Shown: positions 53,093 to 61,596 of the stretch, piece by piece | How the letters are laid out: every line of letters starts with the position of its first letter | Position numbering within the stretch: the first letter of the stretch is position 1 | Assembly (NCBI RefSeq): GCF_022919095.1 | Contig: NZ_CP095073.1 | Location: 1,488,001 to 1,552,000, forward strand | DNA from: Halobacillus salinarum | GTDB taxonomy: Bacteria; Bacillota; Bacilli; Bacillales; Halobacillaceae | Length of the DNA: 64,000 nt | Direction of reading: 5' to 3' | The notes under the pieces: generated by a model | The model's input: the letters and a program-made list of their open reading frames with translations, nothing else | What the model was told of the DNA's origin: nothing | Databases searched by the model: none | Program-made: the position numbers and the translations under genes

Positions 53093-54619
53093 GTGGACTT
53101 ACTGGATAAAAAGCTAGTTCTAACACGTAAATTGAAGCATTCCTCCATTCAACCCGTAGACTCTCTACCTGAAAAAATTTTGCAGTTTGGTGAAGGGAAT
53201 TTCCTCCGCTGCTTTACGAATTGGATGGTACAGCAGATGAATGATAAAGGAGTATTTAACGGCCGAGTCGCAGCGGTTCAGCCTACTCCTCATGGACGAG
53301 TCGTGCCAAAGCTTGAACGTCAGGAAAATCTTTATACGACGATTCTCCAAGGATTGGACAACGGGAAAGAAGTGGAAGAGGTTGAAGTAAACTGCTCCAT
53401 CTCCCGCAGTATCAACCCGTATGAAAATTGGCAGGAGGTTTTAAATACTGCAGCTTCTGATGAACTGCAATTTATTTTCTCTAATACGACTGAAGCGGGA
53501 CTCTCTTATAGCAGAGAAGAGTATGATCCTTCCCAGTCTCCGCTGTCGTTTCCAGGGAAAGTCACTGCCTGTTTATTTCATCGCTACCAATGCAAAGGGA
53601 AAGAAGAGGCACCAGGTCTTGTAGTTATCCCTTGTGAGCTCGTCGAAGACAATGGGACGAAGTTGAAAGAAATCGTATTGACCATCGCTGAAGACTGGCG
53701 TTTACCAGTTCCGTTTAAAAAATGGGTACAAGAAAGAAATACGTTCTGCAACACACTTGTAGACCGGATTGTGCCGGGATATCCAAAGGAACATGCACTG
53801 GATTGGGAACACCGGCTAGGTTATCATGACGAGCTTATGGTTACAGGTGAGCCTTTTCATTTATTTGTCATTGAAGCTGATCAGGAACTTGAGGATCTTC
53901 TGCCCTTACAACAAGCGGGGTTAAACGTTAAGTGGGCCAAAGTTCAGCCTTATCGAACGTTGAAGGTAAGCCTGTTAAATGCGCCTCATACGATGATGTT
54001 TGCGGCAGGCTTTTTATACGGACTTAATACAGTGTATGAAGCGATGAAGGATCCTCTACTTAAGGATTTCGTGAGCGAGGCCATGGAAACAGAAATCATG
54101 CCTTATTTATCTTTTGACCGTGATGAAACGATTCAATTCAGTGAAGCTGTCATCGAACGATTTCAAAATCCTTATATTAAGCATTACTTAACTGATCTCG
54201 GCTTAAATGCGGTAAATAAATTCAGAGCGAGGGTTCTTCCTTTGTTTCAGAACTATTATGCAGAAACGGGTCAGCTCCCTTCCTTCATGAGTTATGCTCT
54301 GGCAGCCATGTTTGTCTATTATAAACCAGTGTCTGTAGAAGAAGGTCATTTTACAGGGGAGCGTGAAGGTGTGGCGTACAAGGTTCGTGATACCGAAGCA
54401 GCCATGAACGCCTTTATTCATTTCTGGGAGAGCTCTAAAAAGGGAATTTATATAGAATCCGTTCGTCAAATCCTTGCCCGGACTGCCTTATGGGGGGAAG
54501 ACTTAACTCGGTTCCCTAACCTTGCAGAGCGTATACATGAGCACATTGAATTGATGCTCCGCCTAGGAGCACAGCCCGCCTTGGAGGAATTAATGAATAA
54601 GAAGGAAGTAAACAAATAG
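53093..54619 (+). CDS. uxaB: Tagaturonate reductase
   Basis: A 508-residue member of the long-chain mannitol dehydrogenase family, assigned as UxaB because it is in an operon with uxaC and uxaA. It reduces tagaturonate to altronate with NADH. Features: ILQFGEGNFLRCFTNWMVQQM (cofactor end), TLVDRIVPGYP and the catalytic K-x5-N-x2-H pattern in KVSLLNAPHTMM. It starts at GTG 53093 behind AAAGGAGG. Fructuronate reductase (UxuB) is the alternative, but that usually goes with UxuA rather than UxaA. Confidence 0.92.
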   Translation: MDLLDKKLVLTRKLKHSSIQPVDSLPEKILQFGEGNFLRCFTNWMVQQMNDKGVFNGRVAAVQPTPHGRVVPKLERQENLYTTILQGLDNGKEVEEVEVNCSISRSINPYENWQEVLNTAASDELQFIFSNTTEAGLSYSREEYDPSQSPLSFPGKVTACLFHRYQCKGKEEAPGLVVIPCELVEDNGTKLKEIVLTIAEDWRLPVPFKKWVQERNTFCNTLVDRIVPGYPKEHALDWEHRLGYHDELMVTGEPFHLFVIEADQELEDLLPLQQAGLNVKWAKVQPYRTLKVSLLNAPHTMMFAAGFLYGLNTVYEAMKDPLLKDFVSEAMETEIMPYLSFDRDETIQFSEAVIERFQNPYIKHYLTDLGLNAVNKFRARVLPLFQNYYAETGQLPSFMSYALAAMFVYYKPVSVEEGHFTGEREGVAYKVRDTEAAMNAFIHFWESSKKGIYIESVRQILARTALWGEDLTRFPNLAERIHEHIELMLRLGAQPALEELMNKKEVNK

Positions 54620-54633
54620 GGAAAGGATGGTCC

Positions 54634-56085
54634 TTGTTGAAGAAATTTATGGATGAACGCTTTTTGTTAAATAATGAAACCGCTGTCCGGTTGTATGAAA
54701 CCTATGCAAAGGATATGCCGATCATTGATTACCATTGTCATTTAAGTCCGAAAGAGATTTATGAAAATAAACCTTATCACAACATTACTGAAGTATGGCT
54801 GTATGGCGATCATTATAAATGGAGAGCAATGAGAGCTAATGGCATGGAAGAAGCCTATGTTACAGGGGATGCAAGCGATTATGAGAAGTTTTTGGCGTAT
54901 GCCAGGACGGTTCCGATGACGGTTGGCAATCCGTTATACCATTGGACTCATTTAGAACTCGAGCGCTATTTTGGAGTAAAGGAACTGCTCAATGAAGAAA
55001 CAGCTCCTGCAATTTGGGAAACTGTAAACGAAAAGCTTCAATCAGAAGGATTTTCCACCAGGGATTTCATTACAAAATCCAAAGTGGAAGTCGTATGTAC
55101 TACTGATGATCCCACAGATTCCTTGGAATATCATCAACTTCTTAAGGAAGAAGATCTTTCGTTTCAGGTGCTGCCAAGTTTTCGCCCGGATAAAGGACTG
55201 GAACTAAATAAGGAAGGGTTTAAAAACTGGGTCGAAAAGCTTGGAGAAGTGTCACATATACCCATTCGCAGTTATGAAGACTTTTTAGCTGCTCTGGAAT
55301 CAAGAATCGAATTTTTCCATGCTGTCGGAGGAAGAGTATCGGATCATGCTTTAGATACGATGATGTTTGCCGAGACGACTATGGAAGAAGCCTCCACGAT
55401 TTTCAAACATGTGATGACAGGAGCAAAAGTCTCTAAAGAAGAAGAAGCGAAATATAAATCCTTTACCCTTAAATTTTTAGCAGAGCGTTATGCTTCGCAC
55501 GGATGGATTATGCAATTTCATATTAACGCACTGAGAAATAATAATTCCCGAATGCTCGCTGACCTTGGCCCTGACACCGGCTATGACAGTATGAACGACG
55601 AACCGATTGCGAAACCGCTTGTTCATTTACTCGATTCTTTAGAAAAAGGTCACAGTCTGCCTAAAACTGTCCTTTATTCTTTAAATCCCAATGATAACCC
55701 GGTTCTCGCCGCCATTACAGGAAGCTTTCAGGGCGGAGGCGTGCCCGGGAAGATTCAATTCGGTACTGCCTGGTGGTTTAACGATCATAAGGAAGGCATG
55801 CTCAGTCAAATGAAAACACTTGCGAACATCGGGCTGCTCAGCCGTTTTATTGGAATGCTGACAGACTCCAGAAGTTTTCTCTCCTATACACGCCATGAAT
55901 ATTTTAGAAGACTATTTTGTGACTTATTAGGCGAATGGGTTGAAAAGGGCGAAATTCCTAATGATGAAGACCTTCTGAAGCAGATTGTGCAAGGTGTTTC
56001 CTATGAAAACGCTAAGCAGTACTTGGGCTTTGAGGAAATCTCCGTCAGCAGCTCTTCAGCCAGTCCATCATCATCCAGTCTCTAG
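54634..56085 (+). CDS. uxaC: Uronate isomerase, with serine-rich C-terminal tail
   Basis: A 483-residue glucuronate/galacturonate isomerase of the amidohydrolase superfamily, making fructuronate or tagaturonate. Metal ligands HCH are in IDYHCHLSPKEIYEN; AFQHAW-like QFHINALRNNNSRML and TAWWFNDHKEGM are typical. TTG 54634 follows AAAGGATGG. The last residues after the usual NAKQYLGF end are an unexpected tail, EEISVSSSSASPSSSSL (17 residues, mostly Ser). The gene sits 14 bases after uxaB and 10 before uxaA, clearly one operon. Confidence 0.93.
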   Translation: MLKKFMDERFLLNNETAVRLYETYAKDMPIIDYHCHLSPKEIYENKPYHNITEVWLYGDHYKWRAMRANGMEEAYVTGDASDYEKFLAYARTVPMTVGNPLYHWTHLELERYFGVKELLNEETAPAIWETVNEKLQSEGFSTRDFITKSKVEVVCTTDDPTDSLEYHQLLKEEDLSFQVLPSFRPDKGLELNKEGFKNWVEKLGEVSHIPIRSYEDFLAALESRIEFFHAVGGRVSDHALDTMMFAETTMEEASTIFKHVMTGAKVSKEEEAKYKSFTLKFLAERYASHGWIMQFHINALRNNNSRMLADLGPDTGYDSMNDEPIAKPLVHLLDSLEKGHSLPKTVLYSLNPNDNPVLAAITGSFQGGGVPGKIQFGTAWWFNDHKEGMLSQMKTLANIGLLSRFIGMLTDSRSFLSYTRHEYFRRLFCDLLGEWVEKGEIPNDEDLLKQIVQGVSYENAKQYLGFEEISVSSSSASPSSSSL

Positions 56086-56095
56086 GAGGTAAACA

Positions 56096-57586
56096 ATGAA
56101 AGAAGTAGTACAAATAAATGAACGGGATAATGTCTGGGTTGCACTTAAAGATTTAGCAAACGGAGAAAAAGTACGAATAGGCGACCAGGAGATTGAAGTA
56201 AAAGAGTCCATCCCCCAGGGACATAAAATGGCGCTGAATGCATTAAATAGAGGCGATCAGGTGATTAAGTACGGTTTTCCAATCGGCCGCCTGACAGAAG
56301 ACGTTGAAAAAGGAGGATGGGTTCATACAACGAATACAAAAACAAACCTGGAAGGAGTCCAGGAATACTTGTATTCCCCAAACTTCAAGGAGAACCCGTT
56401 TCAAAATCAGCATTTAACTTTTCAAGGCTACAAGCGTGATGATGGACGTGTTGGCATCAGGAATGAATTGTGGATCGTTCCTACGGTCGGGTGTGTAAAT
56501 GGAATTGCAGAGTTAATGGTCAAGCAATTTAAAAGTGAAGTCGGCGACATCGCTCCTTTTGAAAATATCCATGTGTTAAAACATAACTATGGATGCTCAC
56601 AGCTTGGAGATGATCACGAAAACACGAAAACCATTCTTGGAAATGCCATCAACCATCCGAATGCAGGAGGAGTACTTGTGTTAGGGCTCGGATGTGAGAA
56701 TAATAACATCTATGATTTAAAGGAATCGCTTGGGGAGTTTAATGAGGATCGTGTAAAATTTCTAGTATCGCAGGATGTTTCTGATGAAATGGAAGCAGGC
56801 GTATCTTTGCTTCATGAAATCTACCAAAGCGGTAAGCGGGATAGACGGGAGGAAGTACCTCTATCGGAATTAAAGATAGGGCTGAAATGTGGAGGCTCAG
56901 ACGGTTTTTCTGGAATCACAGCGAATCCCCTGTTGGGCAGGCTCTCGGACTTTATGGCTGCTCAGAATGGAACGACCGTGCTCACAGAAGTTCCTGAAAT
57001 GTTTGGAGCAGAGTCTTTATTAATGGAAAGAGCCGCTAATGAAGAGGTTTTTAATGAAACGGTACAGATGATCAACGATTTTAAGCAGTATTTTATCCAA
57101 CACAACCAGCCGATCTATGAAAATCCTTCCCCTGGAAATAAAGACGGGGGGATTACTACTCTTGAGGATAAGTCACTGGGCTGCACTCAAAAAGCCGGCA
57201 CCTCAACTGTACAAGATGTGCTGAAATATGGAGAGACTTTAACGACGAAGGGTCTGAACCTGCTGAGCTCTCCAGGAAACGATCTTGTTGCATCCAGCGC
57301 GCTTGCGTCGGCTGGTTGTCAGCTTGTCTTATTCACAACAGGAAGAGGTACACCGTTTGGCTCTTTTGTACCTACAGTAAAGATTTCAACCAACTCTCAA
57401 ATCTACGAAAAAAAGAAGCATTGGATAGATTTTGATGCAGGAAAACTCCTTGCAGATTATGATCCAGATGAACTTTTGGATGAATTCATTGAATACGTCA
57501 TCCAAGTCGCAAATGGGAAACCAGTGAATAATGAGATTAATGATTTCAGGGAAATCGCCATCTTTAAATCAGGCGTTACCTTATAA
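56096..57586 (+). CDS. uxaA: Altronate dehydratase
   Basis: A 496-residue UxaA, which dehydrates altronate to 2-keto-3-deoxygluconate. The N-terminal SAF-like domain (residues 1-95, with GEKVRIGDQEIEVKESIPQGHK) is followed by the metal-dependent dehydratase domain with GYKRDDGRVGIRNELWIVPTVGCVNG, the HNYGCSQLGDDHENT segment, and GLKCGGSDGFSGITANP. AGGAGGTAAACA precedes ATG. Last gene of the uxaB-uxaC-uxaA operon, ended by a terminator at 57600. KDG kinase and KDPG aldolase are not in the window. Confidence 0.94.
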   Translation: MKEVVQINERDNVWVALKDLANGEKVRIGDQEIEVKESIPQGHKMALNALNRGDQVIKYGFPIGRLTEDVEKGGWVHTTNTKTNLEGVQEYLYSPNFKENPFQNQHLTFQGYKRDDGRVGIRNELWIVPTVGCVNGIAELMVKQFKSEVGDIAPFENIHVLKHNYGCSQLGDDHENTKTILGNAINHPNAGGVLVLGLGCENNNIYDLKESLGEFNEDRVKFLVSQDVSDEMEAGVSLLHEIYQSGKRDRREEVPLSELKIGLKCGGSDGFSGITANPLLGRLSDFMAAQNGTTVLTEVPEMFGAESLLMERAANEEVFNETVQMINDFKQYFIQHNQPIYENPSPGNKDGGITTLEDKSLGCTQKAGTSTVQDVLKYGETLTTKGLNLLSSPGNDLVASSALASAGCQLVLFTTGRGTPFGSFVPTVKISTNSQIYEKKKHWIDFDAGKLLADYDPDELLDEFIEYVIQVANGKPVNNEINDFREIAIFKSGVTL

Positions 57587-57599
57587 TGGAGCTATTCTC

Positions 57600-57629
57600 G
57601 CCTTGTCCTTTCCGGACAGGGCTTTTTTA
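57600..57629 (+). terminator. Rho-independent terminator of the uxa operon
   Basis: GCCTTGTCC/GGACAGGGC stem with a TTTTTTAT tail. Confidence 0.85.
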
Positions 57630-57733
57630 TGGAATCAAAAGTACATAGGCTGACGTTAAACCTTTAGTAGAGCATAAACCTAAAGAGCGTGTTAAACTAT
57701 ATGGATTGATACTAAGATAGGGTGGATAATAGG

Positions 57734-58699
57734 ATGCTGCAGCGTATAAATATGATTTTGCAAAAGTGCATGCCGTTTATTACTCCTGCAAGTGTTGTGA
57801 TCGGCGTCATTTTTTCAGCATGGCTCAAAGAATTTGTGTTTCTAGTACCGTGGATCTTTGCTGTCATGACTTTTTCAGGGAGTCTGAATTCAAATTTCAG
57901 TGATTTAAGAAAGGTATTGAGACAGCCTTTGCCGCTGCTCGCCTGTCTCCTGGTGTTACATTTAGTTATGCCGCTAATAGCTTTAGGAATTGGTTCTTTG
58001 CTTTTCCCAGGGGATTCCTATACCGTTACGGGACTTATTTTATCCTTTGTTATTCCTACAGGAATCACCAGCTTGATTTGGGTGTCCATTTACAAAGGTC
58101 ATGTCGTCTTAACCCTTTCTATTATTTTGGTGGATACACTCCTAGCTCCCTTTGTGGTCCCGTACGTACTGAAGATTTTTGTAGGAACCTCTGTGGAAAT
58201 GGACGTACTTGCCATTATGTCCGGGCTTTTCTGGATGATCGTACTTCCTTCTTTACTAGGGATGCTCATCAATCAATTTGCTAAAAAGCAAACATCGGAC
58301 AAGCTAAGTGCGGCATTCGCTCCTTTTACAAAAGTGGGAATAGGTTTAGTTGTAGCCATTAACAGCTCGGACGTGGCACCTTTTTTAAAGGAGGTCAATG
58401 GAAAGTTACTGCTTATTGCGGTTACCGTTTTTGGAATGGCTGTACTTGCCTATGGAACAGGGTTTATCACAGGCAGATTATTAAAGCAAAGCTCTCCTAT
58501 CGTTGTTTCGCTTACGTACAACAGCGGGATGCGGAATATCAGCGGAGGGGCAGTGATTGCGATCACTTATTTCCCTCCGCCAGTAGCCGTTCCTGTTATT
58601 GTCGGAATGCTTTTTCAGCAGATTTTAGCTTCGTTTACCGGCTTTTTCCTGTCCCGTAATTTGAGGGCTGCAGAGAGAGCTGCTGTCGAAACATCATAG
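57734..58699 (+). CDS. Bile acid:sodium symporter (BASS/SBF) family transporter
   Basis: A 321-residue membrane protein with nine or ten helices. ATG 57734 has AGGGTGG 8 bases upstream; GTG 57722 would start within that site. SBF-family features include VMTFSGSLNSNFSDLRKVLRQP and LTYNSGMRNISGGAVIAI with the conserved polar crossover motif. Family members import organic acids with sodium (bile acids, pyruvate, pantoate). It lies between uxaA and gapN, so uptake of a hexuronate-derived acid is possible, but it has its own transcription unit and no operator was found. Confidence 0.88.
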   Translation: MLQRINMILQKCMPFITPASVVIGVIFSAWLKEFVFLVPWIFAVMTFSGSLNSNFSDLRKVLRQPLPLLACLLVLHLVMPLIALGIGSLLFPGDSYTVTGLILSFVIPTGITSLIWVSIYKGHVVLTLSIILVDTLLAPFVVPYVLKIFVGTSVEMDVLAIMSGLFWMIVLPSLLGMLINQFAKKQTSDKLSAAFAPFTKVGIGLVVAINSSDVAPFLKEVNGKLLLIAVTVFGMAVLAYGTGFITGRLLKQSSPIVVSLTYNSGMRNISGGAVIAITYFPPPVAVPVIVGMLFQQILASFTGFFLSRNLRAAERAAVETS

Positions 58700-58789
58700 G
58701 AGCTGGCTGGCAAATCAGGTTCAAATGTGTCGGAAGTTCTTTTGTAAGAGAGAGGCGAACAATTATTAGACCTCAGTATCCATAAAAAA

Positions 58790-58824
58790 AGCTCGTAGAA
58801 AAACCATAGGTTTTTCTACGAGCT
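58790..58824 (-). terminator. Terminator for the reverse-strand aldehyde dehydrogenase
   Basis: AGCTCGTAGAAAAACC/GGTTTTTCTACGAGCT hairpin; on the reverse strand it is followed by TTTTTTTATGG. Confidence 0.82.
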
Positions 58825-58826
58825 GA

Positions 58827-58851
58827 GGACCGGGAATTCCGGTCCTTTTTT
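58827..58851 (+). terminator. Terminator for the BASS transporter
   Basis: GGACCGG...CCGGTCC followed by TTTTTT on the forward strand, adjacent to the reverse terminator. Confidence 0.82.
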
Positions 58852-60246
58852 CTATAAGTTCAGGACAAACAGCTTGTCCCGTGTCATAGATTCGATACTT
58901 CTGCGAATACCTTGAGATCCCAGGCCGGAGCTTTTCGCACCAATGAAAGGAAAGTGATCCGGTCCTCTTTCTGTTTTTGCATTCAGCTGTACGGAACCGA
59001 CTTCTAACTGTGAACCTAATTTAATCGCTTTTTGAGTATCTTTAGTAAAAATACTTGCCTGTAATCCGTATTCAGATAGGTTGGCTAATTTAACCATTTC
59101 CTCTTCGTTTTGAACTCTTATTACAGGAAGTACTGGTCCAAAAGGTTCCTCCCAAGCCACCCGCATGTCTTCGTTAACTTGATCGAGAAGAGTGGGGTGA
59201 ATAACATTTGCTTCCCGCTTATTTCCTGTGACGGCATGAGCTCCCTTCTGCAAGGCTTCATCGATTAATTCTTCCACGTAATCAGCAGCTCTTGTGTTGA
59301 TGAGAGGAGAAATATCCGATTCCTGCTGGTAATCCCCAACGGACAGGTTATTTATGGCTTCTTTAAGTTTCTGTACCAATTCCTCAGCAACTTCATCCTG
59401 AACAAGTACTCTTTTTATAGCTGTACATCGCTGTCCTGAATAAGAAAAAGCGCCACTGACGATTTGTTTCACTGCAAGGTCTAAATCAGCATCTTTCAGA
59501 ACTAACGCAGGGTCTTTTCCGCCTAACTCAAGGACTACCGGCACCATTTTTGTTTGTTGGGAAATAGCTTGTCCTGTTTGTGTACTTCCCGTAAACGTTA
59601 CCATGTTTATCTTTGGATGAGTGACAAGAAAATCACCGATCTCTGAACCCTTCCCTGTAATAAGCTGTACGGTCCCCTCTGGAAGGTCCGTATCATTCAA
59701 AGCTTCTATCATTAACTTACCACTAAGACTTCCTTGAGAGGCAGGTTTGAAGACCACAGCGTTTCCTGTTATAAGAGCGGGAGCAATCTTAGATGCGGCC
59801 AAGTTGACTGGGTAATTGAAAGGAGAAATGGCTAATACAACTCCTAAAGGTTCCTGTTCAACCATAGCAAGTTTCGAAGACGGCCCGCCTTTAAAAGAGT
59901 CTCCCCGCATTAAATCGCCATGGGATCGAAGTCCCTCTTCAGCTGTATAACGAATAAGGTCAGCCGTACGCAGGACTTCTTTCTTCGCAGAAGACATCCC
60001 TTTCCCTACTTCATGTGAAATCATATCTGCAATTATCAATTGTTTATCGACCAAGTTGTCCGCCCATTGATGAAGAATTCTCGCTCTCGTATGAAGATCA
60101 ATTTCCTTCCAATTTTTTTGCACGTCCGATGCCTGATCAATGGCACGATCCACATCTTCCTTACTCATGAGACTGATATTACCTAGACGAGCTTCCCCTG
60201 TGACTGAATATACATCCCTTACGTTTTCTTCTACCGTATGCTTAAT
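58852..60246 (-). CDS. gapN: GapN-like NADP-dependent aldehyde dehydrogenase, apparent ATT start
   Basis: A 438-residue frame starts at ATG 60168, but codons upstream still read as ALDH N terminus (VEENVRDVYSVTGEARLGNISL), up to an ATT at 60246 which lies 10 bases after AGGAG. No ATG, GTG or TTG is in frame there, so translation may begin at ATT (464 residues), or the start was mutated. The core is GapN-like: SPFNYPVN, LELGGKDPALV with catalytic Glu and YSGQRCTAIKRVLV with catalytic Cys. GapN oxidises glyceraldehyde-3-phosphate to 3-phosphoglycerate with NADP. An operator shared with uxaB suggests it handles triose from KDPG cleavage. Confidence 0.82.
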   Translation of the reverse strand: MKHTVEENVRDVYSVTGEARLGNISLMSKEDVDRAIDQASDVQKNWKEIDLHTRARILHQWADNLVDKQLIIADMISHEVGKGMSSAKKEVLRTADLIRYTAEEGLRSHGDLMRGDSFKGGPSSKLAMVEQEPLGVVLAISPFNYPVNLAASKIAPALITGNAVVFKPASQGSLSGKLMIEALNDTDLPEGTVQLITGKGSEIGDFLVTHPKINMVTFTGSTQTGQAISQQTKMVPVVLELGGKDPALVLKDADLDLAVKQIVSGAFSYSGQRCTAIKRVLVQDEVAEELVQKLKEAINNLSVGDYQQESDISPLINTRAADYVEELIDEALQKGAHAVTGNKREANVIHPTLLDQVNEDMRVAWEEPFGPVLPVIRVQNEEEMVKLANLSEYGLQASIFTKDTQKAIKLGSQLEVGSVQLNAKTERGPDHFPFIGAKSSGLGSQGIRRSIESMTRDKLFVLNL

Positions 60247-60334
60247 AGTGAATTCACTCCTAACATATTATTTGAAAATTCTGATTTCTAATTATAAGTG
60301 ACAAAATAAATTCCATCAAATCGTATAAACAGCC

Positions 60335-60348
60335 TAACAACGTTGTTA
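60335..60348. promoter_or_regulatory. LacI-type operator 3, upstream of gapN
   Basis: TAACAACGTTGTTA, the same palindrome as before uxaB, about 90 bases before the gapN start. It ties gapN to the hexuronate regulon. Confidence 0.82.
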
Positions 60349-60360
60349 AACCGCTTACAT
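60345..60360. promoter_or_regulatory. cre-like site overlapping operator 3
   Basis: On the reverse strand ATGTAAGCGGTTTAAC, one base from the site at 19724 and near the cre consensus with the CA replaced by AA. Possible CcpA input. Confidence 0.45.
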
Positions 60361-60473
60361 TGAACTGATTCTTCTTCTATATCCGTTTAACGCGTTATTT
60401 CATTAAAATATAGGGAAGTGAATTTTGTTCTTTTCGACTCGTTATGGCATAGCTATATTAGCGGTGAGTATAT

Positions 60474-60522
60474 GAAAATGATTCTCATATTCATTGACAA
60501 GGGTTTCCTAACCTCATAAACT
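60474..60522 (+). promoter_or_regulatory. Fur box and promoter of the siderophore ATPase
   Basis: GAAAATGATTCTCATATTC (60474-60492) resembles the Fur consensus (14 of 19). Directly after it are -35 TTGACA (60494-60499), a 17-base spacer and -10 TAAACT (60517-60522). Iron repression is predicted. Confidence 0.72.
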
Positions 60523-60624
60523 AGAGATTGAGTAAAAATATTCTTAAATACTTACAATAAATTCTAATTCATGATAAAAACCAACAGCTTAATAGAAAGT
60601 GTGCTTAAAGGAGAGATCGATTGT

Positions 60625-61458
60625 ATGGATACACTGTTGGCAAATGATCTGACCCTTGGTTATGGAGATCAAACCATTATTGATTCATTAAATATCAGCA
60701 TTCCAAAAGGAAAAGTGACTGTACTTATTGGTGGAAACGGCTGTGGTAAATCAACTTTACTGCGGTCACTTGCTCGTTTATTAAAGCCTAAGTCTGGTCA
60801 GGTTGTATTAGACAGTGAAGATATTTCCAAGCTGCGTACGAAAGAAGTAGCAAAGAAAATGTCGATCCTGCCGCAAAGCCCTACAACTCCAGAAGGTTTG
60901 ACCGTATATCAGCTCGTAAAACAGGGGCGGTATCCGTATCAGGGAATTACGAAGAGATGGTCTGACGGGGATGAAAAGGCTGTTAACCATGCGCTGGAGG
61001 ATACTAACTTGATGGACTTGCGTGAGAGAACAGTAGATTCTCTATCCGGCGGACAGAGACAGCGTGCCTGGATTGCGATGACGCTTGCTCAAAACACAGA
61101 TACGCTGCTCCTTGACGAACCAACTACTTATTTAGATATGACCCACCAAATAGAAATCCTGGATCTCCTCTTTGATTTGAATCAGAATCAAGGACGAACA
61201 GTGGTTATGGTGCTTCACGATATTAATCTCGCTTGCCGATACGCAGATCATATTATTGCTGTGAAAAATAAAACGGTATTTGCACAAGGAAGACCTGAAG
61301 ACGTAATTACGTGTGATTTAATGCAGAATGTGTTTGAAATGAGATGTGATGTCAGAGAGGATCCACTATTCGGAACTCCAATGTGTATCCCTCATGGGAA
61401 AGGCCGCTGCCTTATTAAAGCAGCTCAGCAGGAAGCTAAGAGTCAGTCAATTGGATAG
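60625..61458 (+). CDS. Iron-siderophore ABC transporter ATPase, YusV-like orphan
   Basis: A 277-residue FecE/FhuC-type ATPase. Walker A GGNGCGKST, signature LSGGQRQRAWIAMTLAQ, Walker B LLLDEP, then VMVLHDINLACRYADHII with the switch His. AAAGGAGAG lies 9 bases before ATG 60625; the longer frame has no ribosome binding site. No permease or binding protein lies nearby. In B. subtilis YusV is a single Fur-regulated ATPase serving several siderophore permeases, and this gene fits that role. C-terminal tail carries one Cys pair (CIPHGKGRC). Confidence 0.92.
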   Translation: MDTLLANDLTLGYGDQTIIDSLNISIPKGKVTVLIGGNGCGKSTLLRSLARLLKPKSGQVVLDSEDISKLRTKEVAKKMSILPQSPTTPEGLTVYQLVKQGRYPYQGITKRWSDGDEKAVNHALEDTNLMDLRERTVDSLSGGQRQRAWIAMTLAQNTDTLLLDEPTTYLDMTHQIEILDLLFDLNQNQGRTVVMVLHDINLACRYADHIIAVKNKTVFAQGRPEDVITCDLMQNVFEMRCDVREDPLFGTPMCIPHGKGRCLIKAAQQEAKSQSIG

Positions 61459-61467
61459 AAATAAGGA

Positions 61468-61503
61468 AAGAGGATATCAAGCAGCTGATATCCTCTTTTT
61501 TGT
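61468..61503 (+). terminator. Rho-independent terminator
   Basis: AAGAGGATATCA/TGATATCCTCTT stem followed by TTTTT. Confidence 0.88.
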
Positions 61504-61596
61504 ATGATTTTAAAAAGAGATGTTCCATTCAGCTAGTCAAATGGTATCATGTGTATACACACACAAGATTGGATGAGTATAGGTGAGGCGATAAAA

